A DNA stretch of 64,000 nt from Apoda limacodes (GCA_946406115.1 OX291552.1:11356836-11420835); one strand, 5' to 3'. Shown: positions 33,493 to 44,593, counted from the stretch's first letter. Numbers and translations are program-made. The notes: a model not told the origin generated them from the sequence alone.

Positions 33493-34227
33493 TTTAACTT
33501 AGTAATGGAACGCGTAAATTTAAAAACTTATAGAGGAAGTCATATTGAACATAAATTATAAAAAAAATTGTAACACTTATTGATTACTTTTAATAATAAT
33601 TCAAAATTTTGATGAAACTAATTAGATGATTTTATCCATACTTCTACTGTAATACCTCTGTAAACTTTGAAATCTCGTATCCAATATTTAGTTTAAATAA
33701 CTCGTTAGAAAGCTTACAATACGTAGATGTTTTTAAAATATTCTGCACGTCAAATGTATTATTGTTTTTTGTCATTCTTTTGGAACCCATTACTAAAAAT
33801 GATAAAAATTTATGATGTTTCAGTCTAGTATTTTTTAAATTAGACAGACAGTTCTAGTTTTTGTGGTAATAATGAATGCTTGTTATGTCTTTTAGGTGAG
33901 AAAAAAATAAAAATTTGATTAAAGCCAATAGTATTTTTTTTATTAATTTTTATAACACCTTTTTCTCGATCAATTGATAAAAAACTGAAAATATTTTTTT
34001 CTTAAAAATGGTTCACTTTTGTTCAAGGATTTACAGGATCTAATTTATTGGTAATGACCTCCTCTACAACCTCTTAGCAGAGTAGGGCGATTAACCAGTA
34101 ACCCTGTATTCGTTGTTTTTGTTTAATTTAAATGACATAAATAGATATAATATACTAATCCACATCCACATAAATATTATTAAACCGCACTGTACGCGAC
34201 TATTTCGGTTTTAAAGTGTGACACTAT

Positions 34228-34355
34228 GAATTCCCTGCCGATGGCGAGAGGTGCGATGGTAGAAAGTAGCCGTGGGCATCATTTCGAACAATTCCTCAGA
34301 ACACATCCCATTGTACAAGCGGTAGAACACACACAGGGAAGCAAAGTCTCTCCTT
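34228..34355 (-). pseudogene. LINE ORF2 C-terminal fragment, in frame
   Basis: Minus-strand translation is continuous: LRRDFASLCVFYRLYNG, MCSEELFEMMPTATFYHRTS, RHRQGIHS. This is the conserved C-terminal region of CR1/Jockey-type non-LTR retrotransposons. The rest of the protein is absent. The diverged relative at 14939-15150 shows the same motifs with frameshifts. Confidence 0.7.
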
Positions 34356-34504
34356 AGACTTAAGGGCTCGATACGGCAAGTGAGTTTGGGATCGTCGACA
34401 ATTCACACAGCTCTTCGTTGAACCGAGTCAAAAGGGCAAGCTACGGAACCCCTTAAAACGCAATGTAGGACCGGGTATGTAGCTGCACTACTCACGCACG
34501 CTCA

Positions 34505-34730
34505 GTTACTAAGCGGTCACCCATTCAATCACTAACCAAGCCCGACGTTGCTTAGCTTTGAATATCGTTTCGAACAAAGAAATGTTTCATGTACTATCTT
34601 AAATTACCGTTACAGCGTCATTTAGCTTATATTTAAGAGAAACAGTAACATATTTGTTTGTTGGAAACAATATTAAAAGTTAAGCAACGTCGGGCTTGGT
34701 CAGTACTTGGATGGGTGACCGCTTAGTAAC
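34505..34730. mobile_element. Inverted pair of 5S-rRNA-like heads
   Basis: Minus-strand head at 34505-34566 (AAGCTAAGCAACGTCGGGCT, TGGTTAGTGATTGAATGGG, TGACCGCTTAGTAAC) and plus-strand head at 34677-34730 (AAGTTAAGCAACGTCGGGC, GTACTTGGATGGGTGACCGC) face outward, with the 29641-type body between them. Both match only the 3' half of 5S rRNA. Either two 5S-derived SINEs joined by their bodies or an element whose long inverted ends derive from 5S. Confidence 0.7.
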
Positions 34731-34786
34731 GTACGCTTTGCAGTACATTTATTTTTGTTTGTAAATTACACTAATGGTGGTAAGTA

Positions 34787-34836
34787 CGGAACCCTCGGTG
34801 CGCGATTCCAACTCGCACTTGGCCGGTTTTTTTGTA
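34787..34836 (-). repeat. GGCCAAGTGCGAGTCGG-family end fragment
   Basis: GGTACGGAACCCTCGGTGCG and CAACTCGCACTTGGCCGG only. Confidence 0.65.
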
Positions 34837-35599
34837 TATTTAAATAGATAACTCAACCACAGCGCCACATATCGGGTCCAGATTATGTGATTACCTTCTT
34901 GGAAGTATAACTACGTATTTTGTTAGTAGTAAAAGTAATTTTAGTCTATCAATATAGAAATTGTTAATAGCTTAACTACAACGCCACCTGTCGGTACCCT
35001 ACTTATCTACAAACTATCGTCAAAACGAATATTGTGTGAATATGACCATAATCGGTTCTGAAAGAAGTAACACCATCAACTGTTGAGTCGTGAAAAGAAC
35101 TAAAATATGGACAGATAGACAGAGAGGCGTTGCGTTTTATAATAATCTATAGATACTTCATATATAAGGCGGGATTTGAGAGTTATTAACAATGTTTCTT
35201 TCTAATTGCTAAACGTTCCAATAACTTGTGATCACCCATGTAAATGGGCGATTGTGTGAACTTGCAATAAAAATGTATCCTGTGCTTAATTATTTCGAGT
35301 TTTGGAGAAAAAGTTACTTAAATTACTACGGAACCTACACTGCACACATTTGACCGTCTTTTTTACAAAACAAAGTTTTCACATGCACTCTTCATAAACT
35401 TGGCATTCAACTATGGTCTTGACATTAAAAGTTTAATTAATTTTTTAACAATGTTTCTAACAATCAATTAAAAAAATTGTTATTAATGTGATGTTTAGAA
35501 GCCAGTAGATTCTTTAACCGGAAGTGTTACAGCCATTTGGCAATCCGTGTTCTAACAATGAATAGTTTTACTTAATTAAAAGTTTTACTACATTAAATA

Positions 35600-36260
35600 C
35601 TAGCTTTTGTCGGCAGGTCCGCTCGCCCTAAATTTGTTTATCAGCGTAGGATTCTTACGGCAACTTCTGCAGCTATGGTTTTCTGGGATAAAAACTGAGC
35701 TTTGTCCTTCTCCGTATATTAAACTATCTCTGTGCAAAGTTTAGTTGAATTGGATGCTTCATTGCGGAAGGATTGAGTAACAAACATCATAGTTATTCCC
35801 GCGGGAACTTTTGCATTTTCTGGAATGAATTTCTATGTCCTATTCCCGGACCTAGCCTATATGTGTGCCAAGTTTCGTCTCGATCCATGCAGTGGTTAAA
35901 GCTTGATTGAGTAGCAACCAACCAAACATCCAAACTTTCGCATTTATTATTTTAATGGAAAAGCGTAATTAATGAATTTTGCCAAAGGCTCCACCCGCCC
36001 TTAATTTGGTTATCGGTCAACTCCTTAATTATTATACTAATGAAGTTTGCTATAGTTCGTTTAAGTTTAAGCTCGGTCATAGTTATTCCCGCGGTAAAAT
36101 TTTGAATTTTTCGGGATAAATACTATGTCCTTCCCCGGGAATCAAACTATCTCCATACAAAATTTCATCTAAATCGGTTCAGCCGTTTAAGCGTGAAGAG
36201 GTAACAGACAGACAGACAGACCGACAGATAGACAGACAGAGTTATAATATTATTATGGAT
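35600..36260 (+). repeat. Two consecutive GGCTCCGCCCG-family copies
   Basis: First copy 35600-35950 starts ACTAGCTTTTGTCGGCAGGT and ends at CATTTATTATTTTAATGG. Second copy 35965-36260 starts AATTTTGCCAAAGGCTCCAC and ends ACAGAGTTATAATATTATTA after a GACAGACAGACAGAC run. The first itself contains a joined second half (TATTCCCGCGGGAACTTTTG). Confidence 0.55.
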
Positions 36261-37149
36261 TCTTTTCTACTACATGTATTTTGAAGAACTTGCGATGCAG
36301 CATGCAGTTGAATATTTGGTAGGCGCATGAATGTTTTCAATATATAGTATGCTTTTCTTCCACCTGTTCCACTACTCGTTAATAAACTCTTTGACATTTT
36401 CTTAAGATTCATACCTATTCGATCCTATATGTATAGTATAGTTCAGCGCTTCTAAACCTCCTTTTTAACAAAGGTTGAAAAACACATTCAGTAGAATTAA
36501 GTATACTTAATAGTGCATTTACATGCCCAAATATTATGTACACTAATTCGTAGGATTAACCCTAGGACAGACCCATAATATTATTTTACTTAACGACAGT
36601 AAAAATGCAGCCATAAAATACGATTTTACTAAATTCAATTAATTAATCTATAAAAGGGCTTTGACCTGAAGATCTATATGTGGCATTAATCATATTGCAG
36701 GTATATTTAATCAGATATCTACGTAGTGATCTGGTTCATGATATTATTTAGCCTCGATAGTAGGTACAAGTGTACCCAGATGCCACTAACCCACTGAACT
36801 ACGTATGGGATATTGGCCGTAGTCCACTAGCCAGGCCGAACCCTATTTGACCTGGCTGCGGCTTTTGGAAGTACATTTATATGAAGCTTTTAATAACATC
36901 CTGCGTATTGAGGTTTATTAAATGTTTTTTTCAACCTAGTGCCAGAAATGCAACTAGAAAACGTTACTTATATGATTCTATAAAATATAGTGCAGTAATA
37001 TTTTATAAAATCCATTGCATCCCAAGTTTTTAATGCAGAAATGATCGATCGTGATTTAATTGAGGTAGATTTATGGTGTCGTTGGCACAATTTTGTTCGT
37101 GCATATTTATTTTCTTAATTGTTTTTTTGTATTTATTCATATACAATTA

Positions 37150-37395
37150 ATTCATTTGTGGCCCTACGGGCCTTCGCATATCATTCAATCCTTAAAGGGG
37201 TAAAATGGGGGTTGGGAGTTTGTATAGAAATCCGTAAATTTTGAAGCTAAATGTATGAAAATTTGTATATGTCCTTTAGGTTGAAAATTTAGATTGACCT
37301 GTTTCACCGTTCAGGGGCAAAATAGGGCATGAAAATTTATATGTGAATAAAAACCTATCTTTTTCTTTCAAATTCCACGCGGACAAAGTCTTGGG
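37150..37395 (+). repeat. Truncated Helitron-like sequence
   Basis: GGGCCTTCGCATATCATTCA, AAAATGGGGGTTGGGAGTTT, and near the end AAATTCCACGCGGACAAAGTC, which is the stretch that precedes GCGGGCAACAGCTAGT in complete lepidopteran Helitrons; the final CTAG is missing. Confidence 0.4.
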
Positions 37396-37679
37396 AATTG
37401 TTTTGTTATGTACCTATAAATACACATTAACTATCAACTACTAGGGACTTATGCAGTCCTAGTACATCAATCTTACAAACACAAAAATCTTTATAAAAAC
37501 AAATAAGAGATATACATACATAGGATTAATTTTTCTTCGTTTGACACTTCTTGAAGGTTGGAGACTTCATATTATAAAATGCCATATGGCTACAACATCA
37601 ATGCAAATACAATAAATATTTTCATAGTATTTCATTATATGCTTGCCATGTCTGTCGGAGAACCGATGTTCAATAGAGC

Positions 37680-37855
37680 AGACGTGTCCTAGAGTGGAGA
37701 CCGTGTATGGGAAGGCGAAGCGTGGGACGACCTTAAAAAGGTGGCTGGTGGTGACTGGATGCGGAAGGCAGAGGGCCAGAAGGAATGGCGCGCCATAGAG
37801 GAGGATTATGACCTGCAGTGGACCAATATGAGCTGATAGATAATGCTGATGATGA
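37680..37855 (+). pseudogene. RTE-type LINE C-terminal fragment
   Basis: DNA encoding, over shifting frames, TVYGKAKRGTT/LKRW, GDWMRKAEGQKEWRAIEEDY and LQWTNMS, matching the GKRSxGRPxxRW...W...A.DR..W...E.Y.QQW end of RTE-like proteins and terminating at TGA. Inverse of 22995-23165. Confidence 0.6.
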
Positions 37856-38278
37856 TTTCATTCTATTATTCCTACAGTATACCATGCTAAATTATGGTTT
37901 TAAAACAGTAGATTTGTAACTAAATAGGTATAAAGACCGTGTTTTTATGGTTTCAGATATTATTTGCTTTTCCCAAATTTACTAATATAATTTATGGGGC
38001 AGTTACATTATATAATGCAGTTTTACACTTATTGATTTGTCATGCATGTTTGTTTGGGCTGCCTTACAGTCTGAGTTTACGTCTAAGGCCTAGACCATGA
38101 AAGTTATAATATACTTACATATATAACACAGATACGTGGTTTTAAGTATGGGCAACACCCACCTCCTGGATTCTCTAAGAATGATTTGATATGCGCGTCT
38201 TATAAAATCAAACCATCAAAGCCTAAATCTGAATTAATTCGTTTACCCAATTTTGCAAATATGGACAAAATAAATATA

Positions 38279-38780
38279 TTAACAACTTGTTTTCATCGAA
38301 CATACCAGTCGCACTACACCGCCATGGTAGACCAAGTAATGCCCTAAGGGCGTTGGTGTACTGAACTCGTAGAGTATTAAAAATACCCTTCGTGTAGTCA
38401 TACCATTATTGACTGGTATAGAACGACTGATAGTACGCCGAGAACGTGATTTTAATTTGTTTGGAGCAGTGAGCAAACCTTCTCGCCAACATGACAGCAC
38501 GCATCGCGAGCCCTCGTCTTTGTCTTCCTATGTCATAATCATCTTTTAATGAGTCTGTTAACACATGACCCAAACATTTAAACTTGGTGACTATCGCCAA
38601 TGGACTTTCGCATAATGGTATCACGGGAATACTTTCAGGGCCCAGCTTTGAAAGTCATAACTTCCATTATTTTACCGTATTATATGCAAGGCCGTGTACT
38701 CACCCATACTTTTCACATATATTTAAAAGTTGTCGAAAGCCGGCCGCTTTACTTTTAGATACGTTTTAGATTACTTATCA
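38279..38780 (-). pseudogene. Non-LTR retrotransposon RT region, decayed
   Basis: Minus-strand pieces in order: LLNICEKYG and GLAYNTVK (thumb-proximal), IPVIPLCESPLAIVTKFK, CLGHVLTDSLKDDYDIGRQR, RGLAMRAVMLARRFAHCSKQ, ITFSAYYQSFYTS, and in another frame NTLRVQYTNALRALLGLPW and CSATGMFDENKL. This order is familiar from lepidopteran LINE proteins just after the reverse-transcriptase catalytic motif. Internal stops and at least one frameshift near 38406 break it. Confidence 0.75.
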
Positions 38781-39339
38781 TAAGAACGTAACAGCAAGAA
38801 ACTAATCAATGAATAAGCCTCCGTAAGAAGGAGTTTAATATTTAGAACAAACTTTCCAACGATCCTTGGTCCCACTATCTACGCGAATTTTGTTCAAAGG
38901 ATTGCTTACACCTGTCTGTGTCATTAACGTTAGTTTCCCTTTCTGGGACGCGCATTATGCAGCGGTTAATTGACCGTATTAGGTCACACTCGACAGGCAG
39001 ATCTGCCCAACACCGTTGTGGGGAATTTGATATAAGCCGCGTTTGGTTAGCTGCTCAATGCGTTCAATGTCATTATAATCCAGGCAAGTTAAAAAATCCA
39101 GAAATCTGTACGACAGCTTAACATATTTTGGCTTATATACAGTCGGATTATTTATATCAAGTACATTATCTGGTCAAACAAGACTGGCTATTCTTACCTT
39201 TTAGGTATTTATTGTATAAATTAATATTACATAGTTAGGTATGTCTATGTTCACTTAAAGTTGAAAAAAGGTCCTTAAAAATAGTCAATACAATAAAAAA
39301 ATGCCCAAAATATAGTCAAAAATCCAACTTTTTAACAAA

Positions 39340-39425
39340 AAAAAAACAACCAGCTTCAAAAAAATGCACTTAAATGTAAAAATAATAACTTATTTCCAAA
39401 AATCTGAACCATAAGCCGGTGTTTT
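39340..39425. repeat. GACTTCAAAAAAGGAGG-family hairpin fragment
   Basis: AAACAACCAGCTTCAAAAAA, ATGCACTTAAATGTAAAAAT, ATTTCCAAAAATCTGAAC, then AAGCCGGTGTTTTTTTT: both ends of the hairpin with the loop deleted. Confidence 0.5.
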
Positions 39426-39545
39426 TTTTTAAAAGTTTTTTTCTAACAAATAGCAATATATTGATTTTTCCTGTTACAATTCTGCGGTCAAATGCGTAGC
39501 ACAGAAAGGATTCACTCACCTACTGCTTATAAATAATTCTACATT

Positions 39546-39745
39546 TGGTACGGAACACTAAATGTGCGAAATCGGACACGCAGTTGGCCGGGGTTTTTTT
39601 TTTTAATTTGGTATTATTTTTTTTTAAACCCAGGTTAATTTTTTTTGACGTTTCACAGGTTAGATTACCAGAAAAAACAAATAAAAATAAAAAAAAACCG
39701 GTCAAGTGCGAGTCTGGCTCGCGCACCGAGGGTTCCGTACGAACT
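39546..39745. repeat. Two facing GGCCAAGTGCGAGTCGG-family heads
   Basis: A minus-strand head (GGTACGGAACACTAAATGTG ... CACGCAGTTGGCCGG) at 39546-39592 and a plus-strand head (ACCGGTCAAGTGCGAGTCTG ... CACCGAGGGTTCCGTAC) at 39697-39740. Short frames here are artefacts. Confidence 0.6.
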
Positions 39746-39796
39746 TATTATATGTAGATTCTTCTTTTATGAGATCAAGCCTCAGAGGTTTATGAT

Positions 39797-40075
39797 CAGT
39801 TATAAGGGTTCCGTAATCAAAGGGTAAAAAACGGCACCCTATTACTAAGACTCCGCTGCCCGTCCGTCCGTCTGTCACCAGGCTCTATCTCATGAACCGT
39901 TGAAATTTTCACAGAAGATGTATTTCTGTTGCCGCTATAACAACAAGTACTAAAACCAGAATAAAATAAATATTTAGGGGGATCCCATACAACAACCGTA
40001 TTTTTTCCATTTTTATAAATAATGATACGGAACCCTTCGTGCGCGAGTTCATCTAGCGGTTGCCAGTTTTTTTTT
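39797..40075 (-). mobile_element. Full-length GGCCAAGTGCGAGTCGG-family element
   Basis: Minus-strand copy: AAGGGTTCCGTAATCAAAGG at the left, ACTCCGCTGCCCGTCCGTCC, AACCGTTGAAATTTTCACAG, TTTAGGGGGATCCCATACAA, and CCCTTCGTGCGCGAGTTC at the right. Same order as 12454-12715. Confidence 0.75.
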
Positions 40076-40422
40076 GGATTTTATTCCTATATTTGTGATG
40101 TAACATCTTGTTCCTTGCCAAATTTAATGATTCTAGGTCGACGGAAAGTAACCCAAAGCACAGAATAATAATTAGTAGCCCATGGGTTTGGATTTATTAG
40201 CAGACTACGGCGAAGCCCAAAAGGATATAGCTATGTTCCCTCGTAACTACTAAATAGCTAAACCGATTTTAATAAATTATACGTCGTTAGATTCGTCTTA
40301 AGCACTAGAATGTCATACGCTTTATTAAAATTATTCGAAGGCAAAATGGCAGGTTTTTGGCGCCAAATTGCTTTTTTGCTTTTCAGTTATCAATATTACC
40401 TCTTATTTTTTTTAATTCACAG

Positions 40423-40871
40423 TGGAAGTTTGCATGGTAATGTACATCATATATTTTTTTAAGTTTTATCATTGTCTTATTTTAGAAGTTACAGGGGGGG
40501 GGACACACATTTTACCACTTTGAAAGTGTCTCTCGCGCAAACTATTCAGTTTAGAAAAAAATTATATAAGAAACTCCAATATCATTTTTAAAGACCTATC
40601 CATAGAAACCCCTACACGTATGGGTTTGATGAAAAAAAAAAATTTTGAGTTTCAGTTCTAAGTATGGGGAACTCCAAAAATTTATTGTTTTTTTTCTATT
40701 TTTGTGTGAAAATCTTAATGCGGTTGACAGAATACATCTACTTACCAAGTTTCAACAGTATAGTTCTTATAGTTTCGGAAAAAAGTGGCTGTGACATACG
40801 GACGGACAGACAGACAGACATGACGAATCCATAAGTGTTCCGTTTTTTGCCATTTGGCTACGGAACCCTAA
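40423..40871 (+). mobile_element. GGTTCCGTTTTTTGCCATTTGG-family element
   Basis: From GGAAGTTTGCATGGTAATGT through a run of G, GTCTCTCGCGCAAACTATTC, ACGTATGGGTTTGATG, AAAGTGGCTGTGACATACGG and a GACAGACAGACAGAC run to TTTGGCTACGGAACCCTA. A minus-strand copy is at 53008-53465. Different from the GGCCAAGTGCGAGTCGG family although both end in GGAACCCTAAA. Confidence 0.7.
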
Positions 40872-40872
40872 A

Positions 40873-41150
40873 AACAGAATAAAATAAAGATTTAGGGGGC
40901 TCCCACACAGCAAACGTGATTATTTTGTTCGTTTTTGCTCGATATTGACAACGGCAACAGGTAGACGCTTGAAATATTCACAGAATATTAAGTTATATAT
41001 TCACTTTAAAAATAAATAATTAAATTAAGATAAAACAAATATCTAAGAGGTGCTCCTATACAACAAACATGATTTTTTTTGCCGTTTTATAGACAATAAT
41101 GGCACGGAAGCCTTCGTGCGCGAGTCCGACTCGTACTTGACCGATTTTTA
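40873..41150 (-). repeat. Rearranged GGCCAAGTGCGAGTCGG-family copy
   Basis: Contains the GGGGGCTCC(C)ACACAGC segment twice (40907 and ~41050) separated by GCTCGATATTGACAACGGCA ... TAGACGCTTGAAATATTCAC. The same rearranged form occurs at 62690-62910, so it is a subfamily, not a local accident. Confidence 0.6.
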
Positions 41151-41472
41151 GTTGTTTATGTCACAATATATGACAAAATGTCAGTGAAATATAGCATTTC
41201 GTATGTATATAGATGGTGAAACAACAAACCATCAACTTCTAACAACCATCATTATTACCATTGATAGACCTCGTGAAGCACTTTCAGGATCAATTTCGAT
41301 ATCTTGTGTAATCGAGTGAGATTATTGCTTGTATTGCCTGTCTATGTTCCTGCTTAAGCTATAATATACATTTGATCACTGAATTAAGCAGGTTTTACAC
41401 TATGTATATTTAAATTAAAATAGATGTTGTTTCTGAAGTTATAATTTTATTTAAAGTAGTTACTAAAACATT

Positions 41473-41669
41473 AAAAAACTGGTTGCCTGTAAAGTCGGTA
41501 TACGGGCGAAAGTTTTACGTGACAATGATTTTATGTCTGTCTCTCTCGCTCTTAGGCGGGCGCGTGCCTCTCACTCGCTCTCATTGTGAGCGCATAACGT
41601 GAGCGGAGCGTAACGCAGTTTCTTGAAGTGTCACCCGGCAAACCAATTTATAAGACGTTGTCACGTCAA
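41473..41669 (-). mobile_element. 197-bp element, identical copy 2 of 3
   Basis: Identical by eye to 28856-29052 over all 197 bases, flanked by different sequence (TACTAAAACATT left, AAACGATTAAAA right). Confidence 0.8.
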
Positions 41670-42004
41670 AAACGATTAAAATATATTCGACTATAATTTT
41701 CTTCATGAATACAAAAGAGCAATGTTTATTGACAAGCCAATAATTAATTGCAAATTGTTTTTTAATTGATGCAATAAATATTTCTTGTGCTTCAAACTAA
41801 AATTAAAGTTTAAAATACTATTATTGTGAATATGTAATAACTCGCTTATTAGACCTTGAAGATCTGTGCAAACAAAACAATAATCTATACATATAAAATG
41901 CTTTGTCCTGAAGGACGGACTGACGCACAGCCTAAACCGCTGATCGTAGAGACCTGAAACTTAAACGGTGTTAGCATCAGATAAAAAAGGATTTTCCGAA
42001 AGGG

Positions 42005-42185
42005 TCAAGTGCGAGTCGGAGTCGCGCAATAATTGTAATGAAATTTTTGTAAGTTGTTATGCACACGCCGGGGAAGATTTCTGAGAAAGAGAAAAAGGGT
42101 CAAGTGCGAGTCGGACTCGAGCAATGGGGGAAAACCGATTGTAATGAAATTTTGGTAAGTTGTTATGCACACGCTGAGGAAGGTT
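42005..42185 (+). repeat. Tandem ~105-bp duplication
   Basis: AAAGGGTCAAGTGCGAGTCGG occurs at 42001 and 42096, each followed by GTAATGAAATTTT and GTAAGTTGTTATGCACACGC. Confidence 0.75.
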
Positions 42186-42239
42186 TCCGAATAAGTACAA
42201 CCCTTTCACCATAGGTTGGTTAGGCAGTTGTTTAAAAAA

Positions 42240-42606
42240 AATCGGCCAAGTGCGAGTCGGACTCGAACACGATGGGTTCCGTATCATCCTACTAATATAA
42301 AAGTTTGTTTAGATGGATGTTTGTCACTCTTTCACGCTTCAACTACTGGACGGATCGGGATAAAACTTGGCATACATATAGGTTAGGTCCTGGAATGGCA
42401 TGTAGGCTACTTTTAATCCCTAAATTCCCGCGGGCATACCTATAACCGAGCTTAAACGGACTAAAGCTATAGCTACAGCTTGATATAGCAAAGTTCATTA
42501 GTGTAGTTAAGGAGTAAATCCGCCTGGTGACAGACGGACGGACGGATGGACAGCGGAGTCTTAATAATAGGGTTCCGCTTATAACCCTTTGGGTACGGAA
42601 CCCTAA
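42240..42606 (+). mobile_element. GGCCAAGTGCGAGTCGG element split by another repeat
   Basis: Left half 42240-42283 (ATCGGCCAAGTGCGAGTCGG ... GGGTTCCGTATCA) and right half 42532-42606 (CTGGTGACAGACGGACGGAC ... GGGTACGGAACCCTAAA) belong to one element; a minus-strand GGCTCCGCCCG-family piece (42284-42531) lies between. Confidence 0.7.
42284..42531 (-). repeat. GGCTCCGCCCG...TAATATTAGTAGG family, nested
   Basis: Plus-strand ATCCTACTAATATAAAAGTT is the complement of the family's 3' end; TGGAATGGCATGTAGGCTAC, CGCGGGCATACCTATAACC and AGTGTAGTTAAGGAGT follow in reverse order. Confidence 0.65.
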
Positions 42607-43339
42607 AAAAGAAACGACGTTTGCCGGGTCAGCTAGTATGAAATATAATTATATAATAAAAATTAAAAATACTTTAATAATTTAGACAATATTTTTTATT
42701 AATAGGTTTTATATAAGTAGGTACGCCTAATTTCTTAAAAGTATTATCGGTAAAAAACAGAAATTTTAGCTTTTTTCAAAAATTACTTTACTTATTTTTG
42801 TTAAATTACACATAAATGGCAATAATTTTATATTAAATTATTTTAGTTAGTAAATAATATAAGTGTTTCTTTATCTAGTATTTGTATAGAAAAATATCGT
42901 GTATCGGAGATAAAGCTTATTTTGGATTTATGTTTTTGAGATTTTTATGATCAGAGTAAAGTTTCCACTAAAATTATAAATTAAAAGCAACATTCGGAAA
43001 CCTGAAAAAACGGGGAAACGAGAGAATTTCTGTTAAATATTTGTAAAGAATAGAATATCAAAATAGATTCATCAAACAAGTATTTTAGGAACCTAAATTT
43101 GACCAAATTTAACACCATCTAGTTATAATAGTAAAACAGTAGCGACTTAAAAAATATACACTATTTGTTAAAATTTCTGGTCAACAAAAAAAAGTTATAA
43201 AAAGATTTTTTTTTGAATAATTTTCTATTATAATTTAGGTAGTAGATATAGCCTCTTAAAGTATTGCTATTCTGTAACACCTGTATAGCTTTTTAGATAC
43301 CATCAACGCTATAAATGTAAAATGTTTGTAATTTTTTTT

Positions 43340-44357
43340 AAAGTGAAAACTTCTTTAGCGGCGTTGTACACTTTTTTTGGTATGGATAAAAAATGTTAAA
43401 TTCACGTCAGGTCGCGTGTCCTGATCTAAAATTCGTAAGACGGAACTGTGATGGGTAAAAAATAATAAACTCGCGTCAGATCTTCAGACAGAAACCTTAA
43501 TGCCACGACTATTATAATTTTGAAGTGAAAACGTCGTTAGCGACGTTGCGCACTTTTTTGTAATGGGTAAAAAAAGGAACGAATAAAAAGTAAGAGGAAA
43601 TTGGGTTGGTGAAAAGATGGAAGTGCGGATTACACATTCTAAAAATGTTATATCCAGGTTGTATGTTTTTGAAGTGAAAACTTCAAAAAAGGACAATTCA
43701 TAGAAAATTCGTAAGACGGAACTCGCGTCAGATTTCTTTACATTAGGTTAGTTTTTTTTTTTAGTATATGGCGATTATGAGTAGTACAGGGAGGTTGGAT
43801 ATGGGATTTTAATTCTATGACAGATTGAGATGTCAAATATACTACGTCAAAAACTAAATAAACAAACATTTATAACAATGAAAATGCGGATTACACATGT
43901 TAATATGTGATACGATACGATACGAGGTGAGATAAAAGTAATTGTAAAGCATAGCTAACGTTACACTGGATAGCAGATATATCTATGTTTTGACATCTCA
44001 ATAGGTGATTTTATAGGAAAATAAATAAACAATCTTTATTTATTATGTTAGATTGTGTCAAAGAAAATAGACAAAAGTTAGAGGAGTTAGAGACGTGTGA
44101 TAGGATAGAGAGCCAGAGAGTAGTGGCATAGTAATATATTACGTTTAATGTAGCTTATAACATTATTGAGAAATATAGGTAGGATATTGCTCAAAAATAT
44201 ACAATGGGTCACAACATGTGACATATTTGAGTGCTAAGCGCGAATTGTGTGTTAAAGACATTGATACCGTATAATTAAATATGACGTATAAGTTTTCTTG
44301 TTACATATTTGAATGTTAAGCGCGAATCGTGTGTAAAGGTTTTCACTTTCAACCCAT
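43340..44357 (+). mobile_element. HINE-like element, long copy without captured frame
   Basis: Starts AAAGTGAAAACTTCTTTAGC after a T run, repeats GAAGTGAAAACGTCG (43521) and GAAGTGAAAACTTC (43670) internally, carries GGCGATTATGAGTAGTACAG, ATGACAGATTGAGATGTC, CATAGCTAACGTTACACTGG, GAGTTAGAGACGTGTG, and ends GGTTTTCACTTTCAACCC before a T run. The usual 3' hairpin is deleted. Apart from the insert it is collinear with 45711-47685. Confidence 0.7.
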
Positions 44358-44593
44358 TTTTTTTTTCTGAATCACTACTACAGTTTGGCTTATGCAGCCA
44401 TTACTGCTTCACTGGGCTATTGGGGCGAGACTCTAAAGGAGTCTTAGCCCATAAAGCGCCCAACGCTCAAGAGCTCCCCGCGGCCTCAGGGCTCGGCTTG
44501 AGTTGTCACTCTTTGGGTATTGTAAATTGATTGTTATTGCTGAATTTAAATAAAGCTAACTAAGGTAGATCATGTCCTAAATTCCTTATTCAT
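44358..44593. other. Unassigned GC-rich stretch
   Basis: ACTCTAAAGGAGTCTTAGCC holds a small hairpin (GACTC/GAGTC); CTCCCCGCGGCCTCAGGGCT is GC-rich; AAATAAAG near 44550 resembles a polyadenylation signal. No family recognised. Confidence 0.3.

Larger units (their letters stand above)
32172..34106. mobile_element. Mariner/Tc1-type transposon with ~557-bp TIRs
   Basis: Left end TA|CAGGGCTACTGGTTAAAC and right end TTAACCAGTAACCCTG|TA give a TA target duplication (32170-32171, 34107-34108). The two arms, 32172-32729 and ~33552-34106, are inverted copies along their whole length, with scattered substitutions. Between them lie a foreign 288-bp repeat (32730-33017), the end of a transposase (33042-33206), and a giant palindrome (33191-33492). 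Internally deleted, so not autonomous. Confidence 0.85.
41884..42636 (+). mobile_element. Helitron with nested repeats
   Basis: Left end A|TCTATACATATAAAATGCTT, right end TTGCCGGGTCAGCTAG|T, so it sits between A and T without target duplication, as Helitrons do. CCTGAAGGACGGACTGACGC, AAACCGCTGATCGTAGAGAC follow the left end. From ~42005 the interior is GGCCAAGTGCGAGTCGG-type sequence, itself interrupted at 42284-42531. No Rep/helicase frame. Confidence 0.75.

Noticed and set aside
33187..33502. Four overlapping 64-78 codon frames on both strands
   Set aside because: They are mirror translations of the palindrome arms; the same peptide appears on both strands, which no real gene would give.
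34677..34730. 5S rRNA gene
   Set aside because: Only the 3' half matches; there is no 5' half and the copy is joined to repeat body.
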